DNA of 64,000 nucleotides from Datisca glomerata (Eukaryota > Streptophyta > Magnoliopsida > Cucurbitales > Datiscaceae). The stretch's first letter is position 1. Every line of letters begins with the position of its first letter. The notes beneath the pieces are model-generated. The model searched no databases and was not told the origin of the DNA. It worked only from the letters and a program-made list of their open reading frames with translations. The position numbers were made by a program, and so were the translations under genes. Shown here piece after piece: positions 11,548-23,339 of the stretch. Location: contig QANY01004819.1 of NCBI GenBank assembly GCA_003255025.1, positions 372,001 to 436,000 of the forward strand, read 5' to 3'.

Positions 11548-12604
11548 ATGGCACCACGACGAAACCAGCAGTGGCAACAATGAGTTGAGGAGGTTTATGA
11601 GCGTAATGTTGGAAGAGTTAACCAAAAGAATGGTTAATATGATGTGGAATCAGAATAGGAGGAATATACCTGAACTGTGAAATCCGATCAAGAAGGGAGA
11701 TTAGGTAGACGAATCAGGAGGGGAAGATAAAGAAGAATACTACGAGAATATTCCACACGTCTATTGTAGGCGGCAGAGAGTCCAAGTGAACGAGGATAAT
11801 AGATGTTGGGAGGCCGATTTGCGAACGAAATACTAGAATTTCATGGCAGTCTTTAGGCTGAAGAGTTCCTTGACTGGATGGCGATTGTTGAGGAGATTTT
11901 AGAGTTCAAAAGAGTGCCAGAGAGCAAACGAGTATCTTTGGTGGTGACTAGGGTATGCGGTAGGGATACAACGTGGTGGCAACAATTGAAGCTATCTTGT
12001 ACTAGGTTGGGTAAATAAAAAATTTATTCTTGGGAAAAGATGAAGAAACATCTGCGAGCTGCGTTTTTGCCATATAATTATCAGTGAATTTTGTATCAAA
12101 AGTTGTAGAACTGAAACAGGGTTTGAGAACAGTGGATGATTATACTACAGAATTTTAATTTTACCAGTTGATGGCCAGAAATGAGATCCAAGAAACGGAG
12201 GAACAGTTGGTGGCGAGATACATTGGATGATTAACGGTTCAGATTCTGGATACCCTTAATATGTGTGATCTTGTGTCTGTGTTAGAAGCACATCAGTGGA
12301 CCTTGTTGGTGGAGAAACAGTCACGCCGTGTTAGTTGTGGGAGTGGTTGAGCGGCACCAATAACACTAATACATGAGGCATGGGTAGGAAAGTCGTAGGA
12401 AGTCAATTTAACAAAGGTGCAAGCAGTAATACGATGAAGTGTTTTGCTTGTGGTGAACCAGGACATATGCAGTCTAATTGTAAAAGGGCTGGTAAGAAGG
12501 CATTGTTTACTCAGACTAATGAGGGTGGCGATGTGGACGTTGAAATTGCTGAATATCCAACTTTTGACAATGAGCAGCCGGATGACGAAGAGGTTGTTAC
12601 ATGA
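11548..12604 (+). pseudogene. gypsy 2 gag with zinc knuckle
   Basis: Probable original start ATG at 11548, shortly after the primer-binding site. The frame is soon broken by stops, including TGA at 11581. The last part is open at 12380-12604 and has a textbook CCHC knuckle C-F-A-C-G-E-P-G-H-M-Q-S-N-C at 12440-12481, followed by an acidic tail. In a working element this protein would form the virus-like particle and bind RNA. Confidence 0.82.
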
Positions 12605-12619
12605 GATATTGGGGTTGCT

Positions 12620-13080
12620 TTGGTTGTTAGGAGATCATATTTGACGCCTAAAGCAGTAGTTGAGGATGATTGGTTGAGGAGTAACATTTTCCAATCCACT
12701 TATACCATCTTGGGCAAGGTATGTCGTTTCGTGATTGACCCTGACAGTTGTGAAAATATCATCTCAGAAGAGGCAGTGCAGAAGCTGACTATTAAGATGA
12801 AGGACATCCCAAACCTTGCATACTAGCCTGGCTTAAGATAAGTGGAGAGGTAACAATTTCTAAACGTGCTCTTATTACATTTTCTATCGGAACAAAGTAT
12901 AGAGATGATGTTTGGTGTGATGTGGTGGCCATGGATGCTTGTCATCTGTTATTGGGTCGAGCTTGGGAGTATGATCGCTCGGCGATCCATGACGAACGTG
13001 CTAACACTTATATTTTCTGTATGGTGAGACTAAAATTGTGTTAGTGCCTAGAAACCAGTAGATAAACCCTTAGTTGGAGG
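12620..13080 (+). pseudogene. gypsy 2 protease region
   Basis: Open at 12620-12826, then interrupted. The retropepsin-like active-site stretch reads V-I-D-P-D-S-C-E-N, with the first Asp at 12737-12739. The same D-P-D-S-C occurs in gypsy 1, so the departure from D-[ST]-G or D-G-G-S is shared by the family and is not private decay of this copy. The downstream V-W-C-D-V-V-A-M-D-A block is also shared. Confidence 0.75.
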
Positions 13081-13096
13081 GACTAGAACTAATTTA

Positions 13097-13969
13097 TTGT
13101 CTTTGGCTCAATTTGATGAGGAGTTGCAAGATTCGGAGACAGTATTCATGTTGATTGGGAAGGAGGCAACGGAGACTGTAGCAGTTCTAGATGTGGTGGT
13201 TCCCTTATTAGCAGAATTTTCCAATGTATTTCCAGACGAATTACCAGATGAACTGCCATCACGTGATATACAACACCATACAGATCTGGTCCCCAAAGTA
13301 GTATTACCGAACATGCCTCACTACAGGATGAGTCCTAGTGAGTATGAGGAGTTGCGCAGACAAGTCGAGGAATTGTTGGCCAAAGGACATATTAGAGAGA
13401 GCATGAGTCCATGTGCTGTGCCAGCTTTATTAACACCAAAGAAGGATGGTTTTTGGAGGATGTGTGTGGATAGCAGGGTTATCAACAAAATTACTGTCAA
13501 GTATCAGTTTCCTATTACCCGCTTGGATGATTTATTAGAACAAATTATTGGAGCTACTGTGTTTACTATGCTTGATTTAAAGAGTGGCTACAAAAAGATT
13601 TTGGTTAGGCCTGAGGATGAGTGGAAAACAACTTTTAAGACTCGTGAAGGGTTGTATGAGAGGTTTGTGATGTCATTTAGGTTGTCTAACGCCCCTAGTA
13701 CTTTTATGCGTGTGATGAATCAACTGTTGAGACATTTTATTAACAGATTTTTGATTGTATATTTCAATGATGTTCTGATTTATAGCACTAACTCAGAGGA
13801 ACATCTGCAGCATGTGAGAGAGGTTTTAGTTATACTCTGTAGGGAACAATTTTATGTAACAAAGAAGATGTGCTTGTTTATGACTCCAAAGATGCTATTT
13901 TTGGGGTATGTGGGTTCAGGAGACGGATTGCAAGTAGATGAGACTAACGTTGAGGCAGTGAGACAGTAG
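13097..13969 (+). pseudogene. gypsy 2 reverse transcriptase
   Basis: A long open stretch of 290 codons with the gypsy RT blocks in order: K-K-D-G-F-W-R-M-C-V-D, Y-Q-F-P-I-T-R-L-D-D, L-D-L-K-S-G-Y and S-N-A-P-S-T-F-M-R. The catalytic motif at 13760-13771 is Y-F-N-D, where active enzymes need Y-x-D-D, and a conserved F-G before the S-N-A-P block is F-R. Although open, it should therefore be catalytically dead. A TAG ends it before RNase H. Confidence 0.92.
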
Positions 13970-13981
13970 CCTAGACCAAAA

Positions 13982-14521
13982 ATGATTATTGAGGTTAGGA
14001 GTTTTCATGGTCTTATGAATTTTTATAGGCGTTTTATCCCGCATCACAATAGTATTATGGCGTCGATTACTGATTGTGTGAAAATGGGTAAGTTTTCATG
14101 GACTAATGAGGCAGATTCAACATTTCAATCGATTAAGGAACGCCTAACCACTACACCAATTTTAGTGCTACCAGATTTTGTAGAGCCATTTGAGTTATAC
14201 ACTGACGCTTCTAAGGTTGGGATTGGGGCAGTTTTGAGTCAGAGTAGCAGACGAGTGGCCTAATTCAGCGAGAAGTTGTTCGACGTGAAACTCAGATACT
14301 ATATTTGTGACGTTGAGTTTTATGCAGTAGTACAGGCTATGAAGCATTGGCGTCATTACCTATTTCACAGAGAATTCATATTGTATACTGATCATGACTC
14401 TTTGAGGCATTTGCACAAGCATGATAATGTGTCTCCTAGACATGTGAGGTGGGTTACTTATCTCGAGAAATTCACTTTCATGGTCAAACACAAGGCCTGG
14501 ATAACCAATCGAGTTGCATGA
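13982..14521 (+). pseudogene. gypsy 2 RNase H
   Basis: Two open pieces (13982-14263 and 14276-14521) separated by a TAA where relatives read a Tyr before F-S-E-K. Recognisable parts are the tether F-H-G-L-M-N-F-Y-R-R-F, the L-Y-T-D-A-S catalytic start, and the later L-Y-T-D-H-D-S-L-R-H-L segment. The enzyme would remove the RNA strand during reverse transcription. Confidence 0.88.
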
Positions 14522-14559
14522 GTAGTTTACTGGTTACTATGCGGGTTAAGGCACCTAGT

Positions 14560-15801
14560 TTTGATTCTTTTTGCGATTTTCTTGTTATGATCCTTATTTC
14601 TCTGTGGTTCTCCAAGACATACAGACGAGAAGGAAAACAAATTTCTTGTTACATGATGGATTTCTATTTAAGGGGAATCAGCTTTGTATTCCAGATTGTA
14701 GCCTACGATTGTAGATTATCAGGGAACTTCATTGTGAGGGTCACGTTGGCAGTGATAGAACCTTACAACTGGTGCAGTCGTCGTATCTTTGGCCGAGTAT
14801 GCGCAATGAGGTAGAGAAATATGTACAACAGTGCAGAATTTTCCAAGTATCTAAGGGTTCTATGACTGATGCAGGATTATATATGCCCTTACTAGTTCCT
14901 TCTCACCCTTGGGTGGATATTAGTATGGAGTTTGTGTTGGGGCTGCCTCGTACGCAGAGAGGTAATGATTCCATCAATGTTGTTATGGATCGTTTCTCCA
15001 AGGTGGTTCATTTTATCCCTTGCAAGAAAACTACTGATGCTGTTCATGTGGCACAATTATTTTTTCGTGAGATATATCGTCTACATAAGTTGCCTGCTTC
15101 TATTGTTTCTGATAGAGACATCAAATTTCTTAGTCATTTTTGGCGCAGCTTGTGGAAGATGGTTAATACACAACTCAATTTTAGTAGTGCTTATCATCCT
15201 CAGACAGATGGACAGACAGAGGTGGTCAACATGTCTTTGGGAAATTTGTTGCGTTGTCTGGTTGGCGAACATGTGAAGAGTTGGGACCAAAAACTGTGTC
15301 AGACAGAGTTTGCTCATAACCATGTAGTCAATCGCAGTACCAATTTCAGTCCTTTCCAGGTGGTTTATTCGAACGAAACAAAGGGACCACTCATTTTGAT
15401 GGTTTGACCGGGTAAGTCGAACATCCACGGCAAGGAAGAAGAGTTTGTATCTGGTCTGTAGGATGTTCACAGGGTTGTGCACGATAACTTGTGTTAAGCA
15501 AATGCACGATATAATTAAGGCTGATCGGATGCGCAAACATGTAGATTTTGAGGTTGGGGATTTTGTGTGGGCAATCCTGATTAAGGATCGCTTTTTAGTT
15601 GGTGACTACAACAAGTTGTATGCCAAGAAGATTGGACCTGTCGAGATTATTGAGAAGATCAATCCAAACGCCTACCGGTTGAAGCTGCCTAGCCACATTC
15701 GTATCGCTGATGTGTTCAATGTTAAGCATCTAATTCCCTTCCACAGTGATTCTTCTGTTGATGATAAATTAGAGGTTGAATTTTCTCTGCCCTGGGGAGA
15801 A
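14560..15801 (+). pseudogene. gypsy 2 integrase
   Basis: The zinc-binding part is broken around 14560-14770. The core is open at 14772-15407, with P-W-V-D-I-S-M-E-F (where gypsy 1 has M-D-F, so the first catalytic Asp is altered to Glu), V-S-D-R-D as second aspartate region, and H-P-Q-T-D-G-Q-T-E-V carrying the catalytic Glu. After a TGA near 15405 and a frameshift, the C-terminal domain resumes at 15445-15804 and ends in F-N-V-K-H-L-I-P-F. No chromodomain is seen. Confidence 0.88.
15793..15801 (+). other. polypurine tract of gypsy 2
   Basis: TGGGGAGAA directly before the 3' LTR; gypsy 1 has the same tract at the equivalent place. It would be the plus-strand primer site. Confidence 0.75.
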
Positions 15802-16272
15802 TGATGTGGACGGTGTAACGTGGAGTTTTTGGAGTGAATAGATAATCGTACACGTAGTTTACCTTCCGGAAGCCATAACTTTTGACTCGAGTTGACTCAC
15901 AGAGATCTACATGGATATCAGGACTTTCCAAGTTTTAGGCCCAAAAAAGGTCATTTGAAGCACTTTGGAGGCTCATAAGCCGTTTTCATAAGTTTTAGAC
16001 ATTTTCATAATTTTACCTTTCTTTATGTTTAGGGTTTTCTGATACAGTTTAACTACTTTTTGTTTAGGTTTTATGCGACAGTTTATGATATTCTTTTGAG
16101 ATGTTTTCTCTCTATAATTCTAATTTTGGGTATTCTGTGATTTATCGAAATTGATGCTTAAATCTTAGTAATCTCAGAATTCAACAAGTTTTAAAAGATC
16201 GAATTACTGGTAATCGTACGATTCAACAGTGTTTGATATTATTAGATTTTTTTCATGGCTTCCGCTACATTA
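15802..16272 (+). repeat. 3' LTR of gypsy 2
   Basis: Starts TGATGTGGACGGTG and ends CGCTACATTA. It aligns with 11029-11512; a stretch after about 15898 is missing relative to the 5' LTR (the GTAAGATATCAAATC segment). It is followed by the target copy GGAAC. Confidence 0.9.
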
Positions 16273-16277
16273 GGAAC

Positions 16278-17810
16278 TGAATAACAAAAATACTTATTAA
16301 AGTTATATCCCATTCTAAAATAGATAAACAAATTGGATCATAAAAGAATAGATGAATATAAATATTTGTTACCGTGGTTCACATACAGTTAGTTGATGGC
16401 AACTCTAAATTTGATGTGGTATCATTAATTCCTGTAAACATATATTTAGCCATCATGAGTTAGACAAAATATGATAGCATAAATCCACTCTTAATATTTT
16501 AAAAGAAAAAGGATTGTAATTCAAGTATAAGAAAATCAACATAACCGAATACCAAATTAAGCCAAAACTCAAAATATGGCAAAGAAAGATGTCAAAACTC
16601 ATTTTCAGATCAGATATTGAATTCTGATGCTGTTAGTTTTTTTAATTCACTTTGGCATTTCCACCTTCTTCTTCTTTTCCCTTTGAGTTCCTCTAGATTA
16701 TATGATTTTTTTTCGTAATAGGTGTTTGTTTGGTCATCACTTTTTTATATTTGTTCTTCTCTCATTTATTGTAGTGATTTTCAACACTTTGTCTTTCTCA
16801 TTTATGAGAATTGAAATTTAATTATCATCTTTACTCTTATACTTTACTCATCAAAACTATTTAATTTAACATTATCAATTTTGTATTTTTGATCAGTTAA
16901 ATATATGACTTATATATTTCAAACATAAATGTAATTTGAATGTATAGATCAATAATATTTCAATTGTTTGTACAATATGCTCACTCGCATGTCATGATTT
17001 TCATCAAGTTTATTTATTGTGTCATGTGCCTTGCTATAATTTATTTTTACGTATTGTTGGTAAAAATTTAGTTACGTTATAATTTTGAGAGCTCTAAAAT
17101 CAGGAAAGTATGAATTAATCATGTTAATAAAAGTTATTTAAATTATTATAATGCTTCTATTTCACGTATCAATTAAAATAATTTTCGGTGTGAAATTTAT
17201 GATTTGATCTCTCTATGTTAATAATGTTACCAAATTCATAATTAATTTTTTTATTACATAGTATACGAAAATAATTAAAGAAGATCAATTTGATATACTA
17301 ACTTATTTTACCAATTTTTTTAATTAATTTAACTATCATAATAAATATGAATACTAGTCCTCCTTAATTAGTATTTGACACGATTCTTAATGCAATCATA
17401 ATATGTAAATGCACGCAATTATAAAGAAAAAAGAAAGGTGAAGAGTTTTGTAAATAATAATTATGTGTGAGTTATTAATATATTAATTATTAACATCTCA
17501 ATAATATCTGTTAGAAAATTTGTCAATATGATAAATTACATGTGCCAAATAATTAAATATGACACTTGAGTGAGATTTTCATATCAAATTTTGAATATAT
17601 ATATATAAGATTTAAAAATTTGAATTAGATATTTTAATTTCATTCAATGACAGTAAAAAGTAAAATATAATTTTGATGAACTTTTTAAAGCAAAGAAGAG
17701 ATAATTTATTTCTAAATAATAATTTTATTAGTAACTAATGTTGATTTAACATATTTTAATATATTAATTAAATACACAATGACATATGGAGACTTGCATA
17801 CCAAATTTTG

Positions 17811-17812
<2 letters not shown>
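16278..17812. other. intergenic AT-rich DNA
   Basis: No coding region, RNA gene or defined repeat recognised, only A/T-rich sequence and a short TA run near 17600. Confidence 0.5.

Positions 17813-17873
<61 letters not shown>
17813..17873 (+). repeat. TAA microsatellite
   Basis: About 20 tandem trinucleotides leading straight into an N run. Its true length is unknown. Confidence 0.95.
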
Positions 17874-18080
17874 NNNNNNNNNNNNNNNNNNNNNNNNNNN
17901 NNNNNNNNNNNNNNNNNNNNNNNNNNNNNNNNNNNNNNNNNNNNNNNNNNNNNNNNNNNNNNNNNNNNNNNNNNNNNNNNNNNNNNNNNNNNNNNNNNNN
18001 NNNNNNNNNNNNNNNNNNNNNNNNNNNNNNNNNNNNNNNNNNNNNNNNNNNNNNNNNNNNNNNNNNNNNNNNNNNNNNNN
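17874..18080. other. assembly gap, 207 N
   Basis: Unknown bases between a TAA repeat and a TA repeat. The gap is probably due to the simple repeats themselves. Confidence 0.98.

Positions 18081-18112
<32 letters not shown>
18081..18112 (+). repeat. AT microsatellite
   Basis: About 16 AT dinucleotides immediately after the gap. Confidence 0.95.
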
Positions 18113-18115
<3 letters not shown>

Positions 18116-18539
18116 ATATTATGAAAGTGGTTAAACTATTAGAATCACATTGTTTTAAAACGAATAAATGTATTTAAAATAGAAATGTTTTGGTTTTATA
18201 AAACATAATGTGCAGTGCAATGATAGAGATTATGCACTACATCATCTCTTAGAATTCCATTTGAAGTGATGATCAAAGAAGAAGATAACAACAGAAAATG
18301 ACGGTGATTGATTTGTTCATTGAGAAGAGGAAACCTATATAATGGGATTAACATGCATTACATTGTATAAATTAAGAAGAGAGAATGATTTAATCTGTAC
18401 ATACATTTAAGCTATTTTGATAATTAAAATAACTAACATTTATTTTTGAATAATGATGGTTCTTACGAATTTCTTTTTAATACTGCTCGAGTTTGAAGTG
18501 ATCACTTATAGACTTTACATTATGTTTGACTATTTAAGG
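18113..18539. other. intergenic, no gene seen
   Basis: AT-rich sequence without recognisable content between the microsatellite and the 88-bp array. Confidence 0.5.
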
Positions 18540-19075
18540 CCTTGAAGTAGATATTTTTGACTACTTATAAATGTTAAGCCGTTATAGTATTGTGGACTTG
18601 GTTACTAAATAGTTCTAGTATACCACTTGAAGAGTTCAACCAGATATGATTGCCTACTTAAATGATTCAAGTAGTTATAATATACTATTTGAACTCTTCA
18701 AGTTATAATATTTGATCGAGTTTCGTATGTCAATAGATACTTGAAAAGTTTAATTAGTTTTAACATATTACTTGAACCTTCAAGTTATATTATTGTATAT
18801 GGTCTTTACTACTGAAAATGCCAATTATTACTTGAATGGTTTAAGTAGTATGTTATAGTAACTTGAACCCTTCAAGTTATTATATCTACCGAGCTTCGCT
18901 CGAAAATGGAATAAGTTAATTGAAGAATTTATGTAGCATATCATAATTATTTGAAATCATTCAAGTAGCTGGTGATATTTTTCAGTAATAAATCACAAGT
19001 TATGGTAACTTAAAGAGTCCAAATAGTATGCTATAACTATTTGAACCCTTCAAGTAATATTTCACGTAGTATGTT
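18540..19075. repeat. degenerate ~88-bp tandem array with a palindromic core
   Basis: The word TTGAA(C)-x2-3-TTCAAGT recurs at 18689, 18772, 18863, 18951 and 19041, a spacing of 83-91 bp. A second hairpin-like word, ACTTGAA-x3-TTTAAGTAG or relatives, sits about midway (near 18740, 18821, 18918, 19001). Each monomer thus has two short inverted repeats joined by TA-rich DNA. Copies are well diverged. No gene lies inside. Confidence 0.7.
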
Positions 19076-20115
19076 AAGATCATATATTAGTGTTATCCAT
19101 AAACAAAAATACATAATTAAAAGAAAATACCACGGTGCTTAAATCAATAACAAAATCGATTGACCTTATTTAACACTTGTAATCGTTTATTTGTATTTAG
19201 ATCTGATAGTTTTATCAAATCTTTTTTAGGTTTGTGTCTCGCGTTGTTATTGAAATGCAATATTTCCCTTAAAAAACAATATAAATCAATCCATCATGGC
19301 TACTTCAACCTAACTGGTGCTATCAAATTATAGTTTCATATCAAACAGAATACTTTTAGCCAAACCACCTTTTGTTTTGTTTCCAAACGACAAAGTAAAA
19401 TGAAACATGATTCTAAAGAAAAATCCCTAAGCAATCGAAATACAGACAATACCATTTAGTTATATACAAACAATCAACACCTCAATGTCATATGTCAACA
19501 CAGAACATGTAGTCAGAAGTGTTGTTCAATCAACACCTCAAAAAACTTTGAAGCAGCATGAAGATACAGAGGAATCGGAGGAATCGGTCCCTGAATAAAA
19601 ATCCCAACAAACATAAGACAATAGGCAAAATTTCCTGATAAAAATGTCATGAAAATACATCTTGCCCAAAATGCTGTTACGACTATGAAAAAAACAAGCA
19701 CCAGAGAGCCCATCTTCGAGACTAAAGGATATTTGAATTGTGGGTATTTCCATGGAAGTTTTCTAGGAGAAAATAAGGTCCTTTGGGAGATCATCGAGTT
19801 ACCATCTCATTTGTAGGTTAATTTGAAATATCGTTTGAATGAGTAAAAAATTACTACAAATGATTGATAAAACAACGGAAAGTGCAAGGGGTTTGTTCAC
19901 ATTTAACCATCGATGATTTGATTTGAATTCTTAAATTGCCAAATACATTTACATTTCTGAGTAATTACACGGTTACAAAGCTTTTGGTCGGGTGATAAAT
20001 CAATAATCCATATGTTAACTAATGTATAAATGACTAATTATTTTAGCGAGTGATAAATCATCAACCTACAAACGTGATTACTACATGGTCATATGTAGTT
20101 GGCCTAGATCTTGAA
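19076..20115. other. intergenic, with one unassigned hydrophobic open frame
   Basis: A 93-codon minus-strand frame at 19513-19794 is rich in hydrophobic residues and could be a membrane-protein fragment, but I recognise no family and a second frame is open over the same DNA. Nothing else was seen. Confidence 0.35.
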
Positions 20116-20904
20116 TAGGAGTGTAATCGGTTCGATTCAGCTGGGATAGGAGTATTTTTGGAACCAAACCACAAATATCATTTTTCAAATATTAGAACCG
20201 AACCGAACTGACGATTTAGTGTAGACCGAACCGGACCTAACCACCCAAAACTGGTTTGGTTCGGTTCAGTTTTGCGGCTTTTTACCTACCAGAAAAAAAT
20301 ATAAAAAAGAGAAAAAATCAAACCATTTTCTACCCAGAAAAATATATAAAAAAACACATGATTATACTAAAACTGAAGATAGTAGGAGCAGAAAAATACA
20401 CTTACAAAATACTATTTTTAAATTCAAGATCTCAGACTTATAAAATTATTACATAACTCAGACTTAGAAAAATACGCTTACAAATATCATTTCTAATACA
20501 CTTAACCATTGCAGAAAAATACACAACTACTACTTAAAAATATGACAGAACAGAAGCAGTAGCATTTGCTTTCCTCAATCCTGCTTGAATTGCTCCCTTT
20601 GCCTATATAAATATGTAAACCAACAAATAAGCCAAATATAAGTATACTTAGTTGTGTAGTAAACTTTCTCAATTATAAATGACAAAACTAATTATCAATA
20701 TGATCGTCACCTATGCAGCTTCTGTTCTATCTTAATGTAGTATACTCATGTTCAGATTAATCCATGATAAACATAAAAATGATTAAGTGAGATACTCACT
20801 ACCAAATGTTACAATCACAATCAGTTTCACCCATCATATGATGTCATACTACTCGGCATCGCCCTCCACTATTACGGTTACAGACTCCTCTTTAGTCACC
20901 AACT

Positions 20905-22930
20905 CTAAAGAACAAACAAAAAATATACATTAAGATTAACGGCACAACTAAAACTTAACGTAATAAAAACTAAAATATAAAATGAGATACCTTTATCTAA
21001 TTTTTCACTATCCTCAAGCGGTTCAACAATGTCGATTTGCGATGATCGAAACCAATCTTGTAAACAAACAAGGGCTTGAACAATTTTAGGAGGCAATGAT
21101 CCACGATACTGATCAAGTATACGCCCACCAGTACTAAAAGTAGATTCTGAAGCAACTGTCGAAATCGGAATTGCAATACATCTCTAGCCATCCTCACAAG
21201 TATCAGATATCTAGAAGAGTTCACCTTCCACCAATTAAGAAGATCAAAATCATCAACTTTTTTTTCACAAACTGCAAATAAATATTGATCTAATTCTGAC
21301 TTGTTGTTCACGTTTTCCTCTTCATTCATATGCTTAGAAAATGTAGAGGTGAAGTCAAACTCATCTTCATCATCCTGAACCACATGTTGAGAAGATGATG
21401 CATCTTTGACATTTATCATTACATCACCCTTATATGCATAAAAAAATCTTCTCAAAAGCAACTCAACCTTCTTTGTTGACTCTTTAGTAACACCATCGTC
21501 ATTTAAAATTAAAAAACAATAATCAATGAACTTCATTTTCAATCGTGGGTCAAGTACATCAGCTACAAACAATAAGGAGTTCACTTTCTCAAAACTTCCC
21601 CAATACTTATCAAACTTCATTTTCATGCTAGATGTCATCTTACTCAAAAGATAATAATATATTTAGAATACTTTTGAATCAGACTTTAAATCTTACAAAG
21701 CTCTTGAAAGAATCCATTTGAACACACATGCAAAGAACTAGAAAGTCTTACAGTCATTTCATATAATACTTTCAAAAACTTAATAAAGACACGAGCATTA
21801 TCCCAATCATCATAACTACGAGGCCCCCCTTCTTTCCCCTATCTCCAAGACAATCCATGGAGTACCGTGCATCTTGCTCCTCGAGTCTTTCAAAAACATT
21901 TTGTAACTTTTCAGCAACATCCAACATTATGTAAGTTGAGTTCCATCTAGTAGGACAATCTAGGCACAAAAGGCTTTTGGAAGAAATCTTCGTTGCCTCA
22001 ACACAAGCCTTAAACTTAACTAATCTAGCCGGTGAGGACCCCACATATCTCACAGCATTGCGGATCCTAACAATAGATCCATGGAGATCCTTCAAACCTT
22101 CAGATACAATTAAGTTTACGATGTGTGCACAACATCTCATATGTAAAAACTCACCATCCAACACCATCCCATTCCAATTTTTCATATTTCTCTTCAAATA
22201 AGTCATCGCAACATCATTCGCACTGGCATTATCAACAGTTACTGTAAAAACTCTATCAATACCCCATTCAAGCAAACAATTCTCAATTTGCAAACTTGTT
22301 GACTCTCCTTTATGACTAGAAATTAAACAAAAGTTCAGAATTCTCTTTTGTAAACTCCATTCTTTGTCAATATAGTGAGCAGTTAACACTATATAGTTAA
22401 AAATTTTAATAGATGTCCATGTGTCTGTAGTAAGACAAACTCTTTGTTTTGATTTCTTAAAGAAGCTTTGTACCATTTTCTTCTCATCTAAGTATAGTTG
22501 GAAGCAACCTTTAGCAACCGTAACCCGTGATGGAACATTAAATTTAGGTTGCAAAGTATAGCTATAGTCACGAAATGAATCAGCCTCAATAACTCTAAAT
22601 GGTAGCTCAGTTTGGATAATGAACTTTGCAAGTGCCTTTCTACATCTATCCTCACTATAACTAGTGGCAACCAAATTACAAGTTTGTGAACCACAACCTC
22701 CTTCTTAATTTCAAAACCCAAAGTCTTTTATTTAGGATCAAGAAACCTATTAGGATTCTTTTTGCATATATCCAAGTGTCCTAGCATACTTGAGGTCCTA
22801 TTGTGTCTAGGATGAGATTTGAAAATTTGTTTGCAATAATTACATGTGGATGCTATATTACCTTCTTCATCAAGTTCATTCTTAGTAAATGAATCCTAAA
22901 TAATTAAATGCTCCCTAGACGATTTTCTCT
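20905..22930 (-). pseudogene. hAT transposase (BED zinc finger, RNase H-like core, dimerisation domain)
   Basis: A BED-type zinc finger is encoded at about 22725-22900: C-N-Y-C followed by H-L-D-I-C, preceded by D-S-F-T-K-N-E-L-D-E. The core (21772-22674) has T-T-D-T-W-T-S and V-D-N-A-S-A-N-D, carrying two catalytic aspartates, and C-P-T-R-W-N-S-T, typical of plant hAT enzymes. The C-terminal piece (20997-21647) includes S-S-M-K-M-K-F-D-K-Y-W and L-L-N-W-W-K-V-N, the start of the hAT dimerisation domain, ending near L-Q-D-W-F. Damage: TAG in place of Trp before the finger near 22897, TAA near 22725, and frameshifts near 22690, 21830 and 21180, plus stops in 21648-21771. The last segment reads through in broken frames, not as a clean intron. 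Confidence 0.92.
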
Positions 22931-23339
22931 TACCCACTATTGAGGGTCTCGGTGGTAGCCACAGAAAAATTTGAACCAAAGATCGATTTTCCCGTCTTCG
23001 ATTTTCTTATCTAAAAAAATCATTAACTGAGATTCATTAACTCATATCAAACTTAATTTCTAAACTATATAGTCACACAAGAAGACATCCCAATAAGTTT
23101 AGACAAAATAAGCAGAAATCCTAATAAGTTCAGACCAAACATCCATTTAGCTCAACCAATGGATTGGCTCTTGCAAGAACATCCATTTAGCTGGTAAACT
23201 GTCATGGTTTTGTTGCATTTTACAGTATATAGCTTGTCATTTGAGTACCATAAATTTGATGTATTTTGAAAAACTAATAATCTAACAACTAATAATCTGA
23301 ACAACTAATAATTTAACCAAATAATAATCTAAACAAAAA

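Larger units (their letters stand above)
11029..16272 (+). mobile_element. Ty3/gypsy retrotransposon 2, near full length, inactive
   Basis: Complete layout: 5' LTR, primer-binding site, gag, protease, RT, RNase H, integrase, polypurine tract and 3' LTR. It is flanked by an exact 5-bp duplication GGAAC (11024-11028 and 16273-16277). The LTR ends derive from TGATG...CATCA; at the outer edges both have mutated, to TAATG and CATTA. The coding regions contain scattered stops and frameshifts, and the RT catalytic motif is changed, so the copy cannot move by itself. It belongs to the same family as the element at 1-4370 and has no recognisable chromodomain. Confidence 0.95.

Noticed and set aside
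17786..18124. Open frames of poly-Asn or poly-Ile across the N run
   Set aside because: Microsatellite and assembly gap, not coding.
18540..19075. Regularly spaced palindromic repeats resembling a CRISPR array
   Set aside because: Plant DNA, diverged repeats, no unique spacers of constant length, no cas genes.
19513..19794. Hydrophobic minus-strand open frame as a possible membrane-protein gene
   Set aside because: No family recognised, a second frame is open over the same bases, and there is no supporting structure; kept only as a note.
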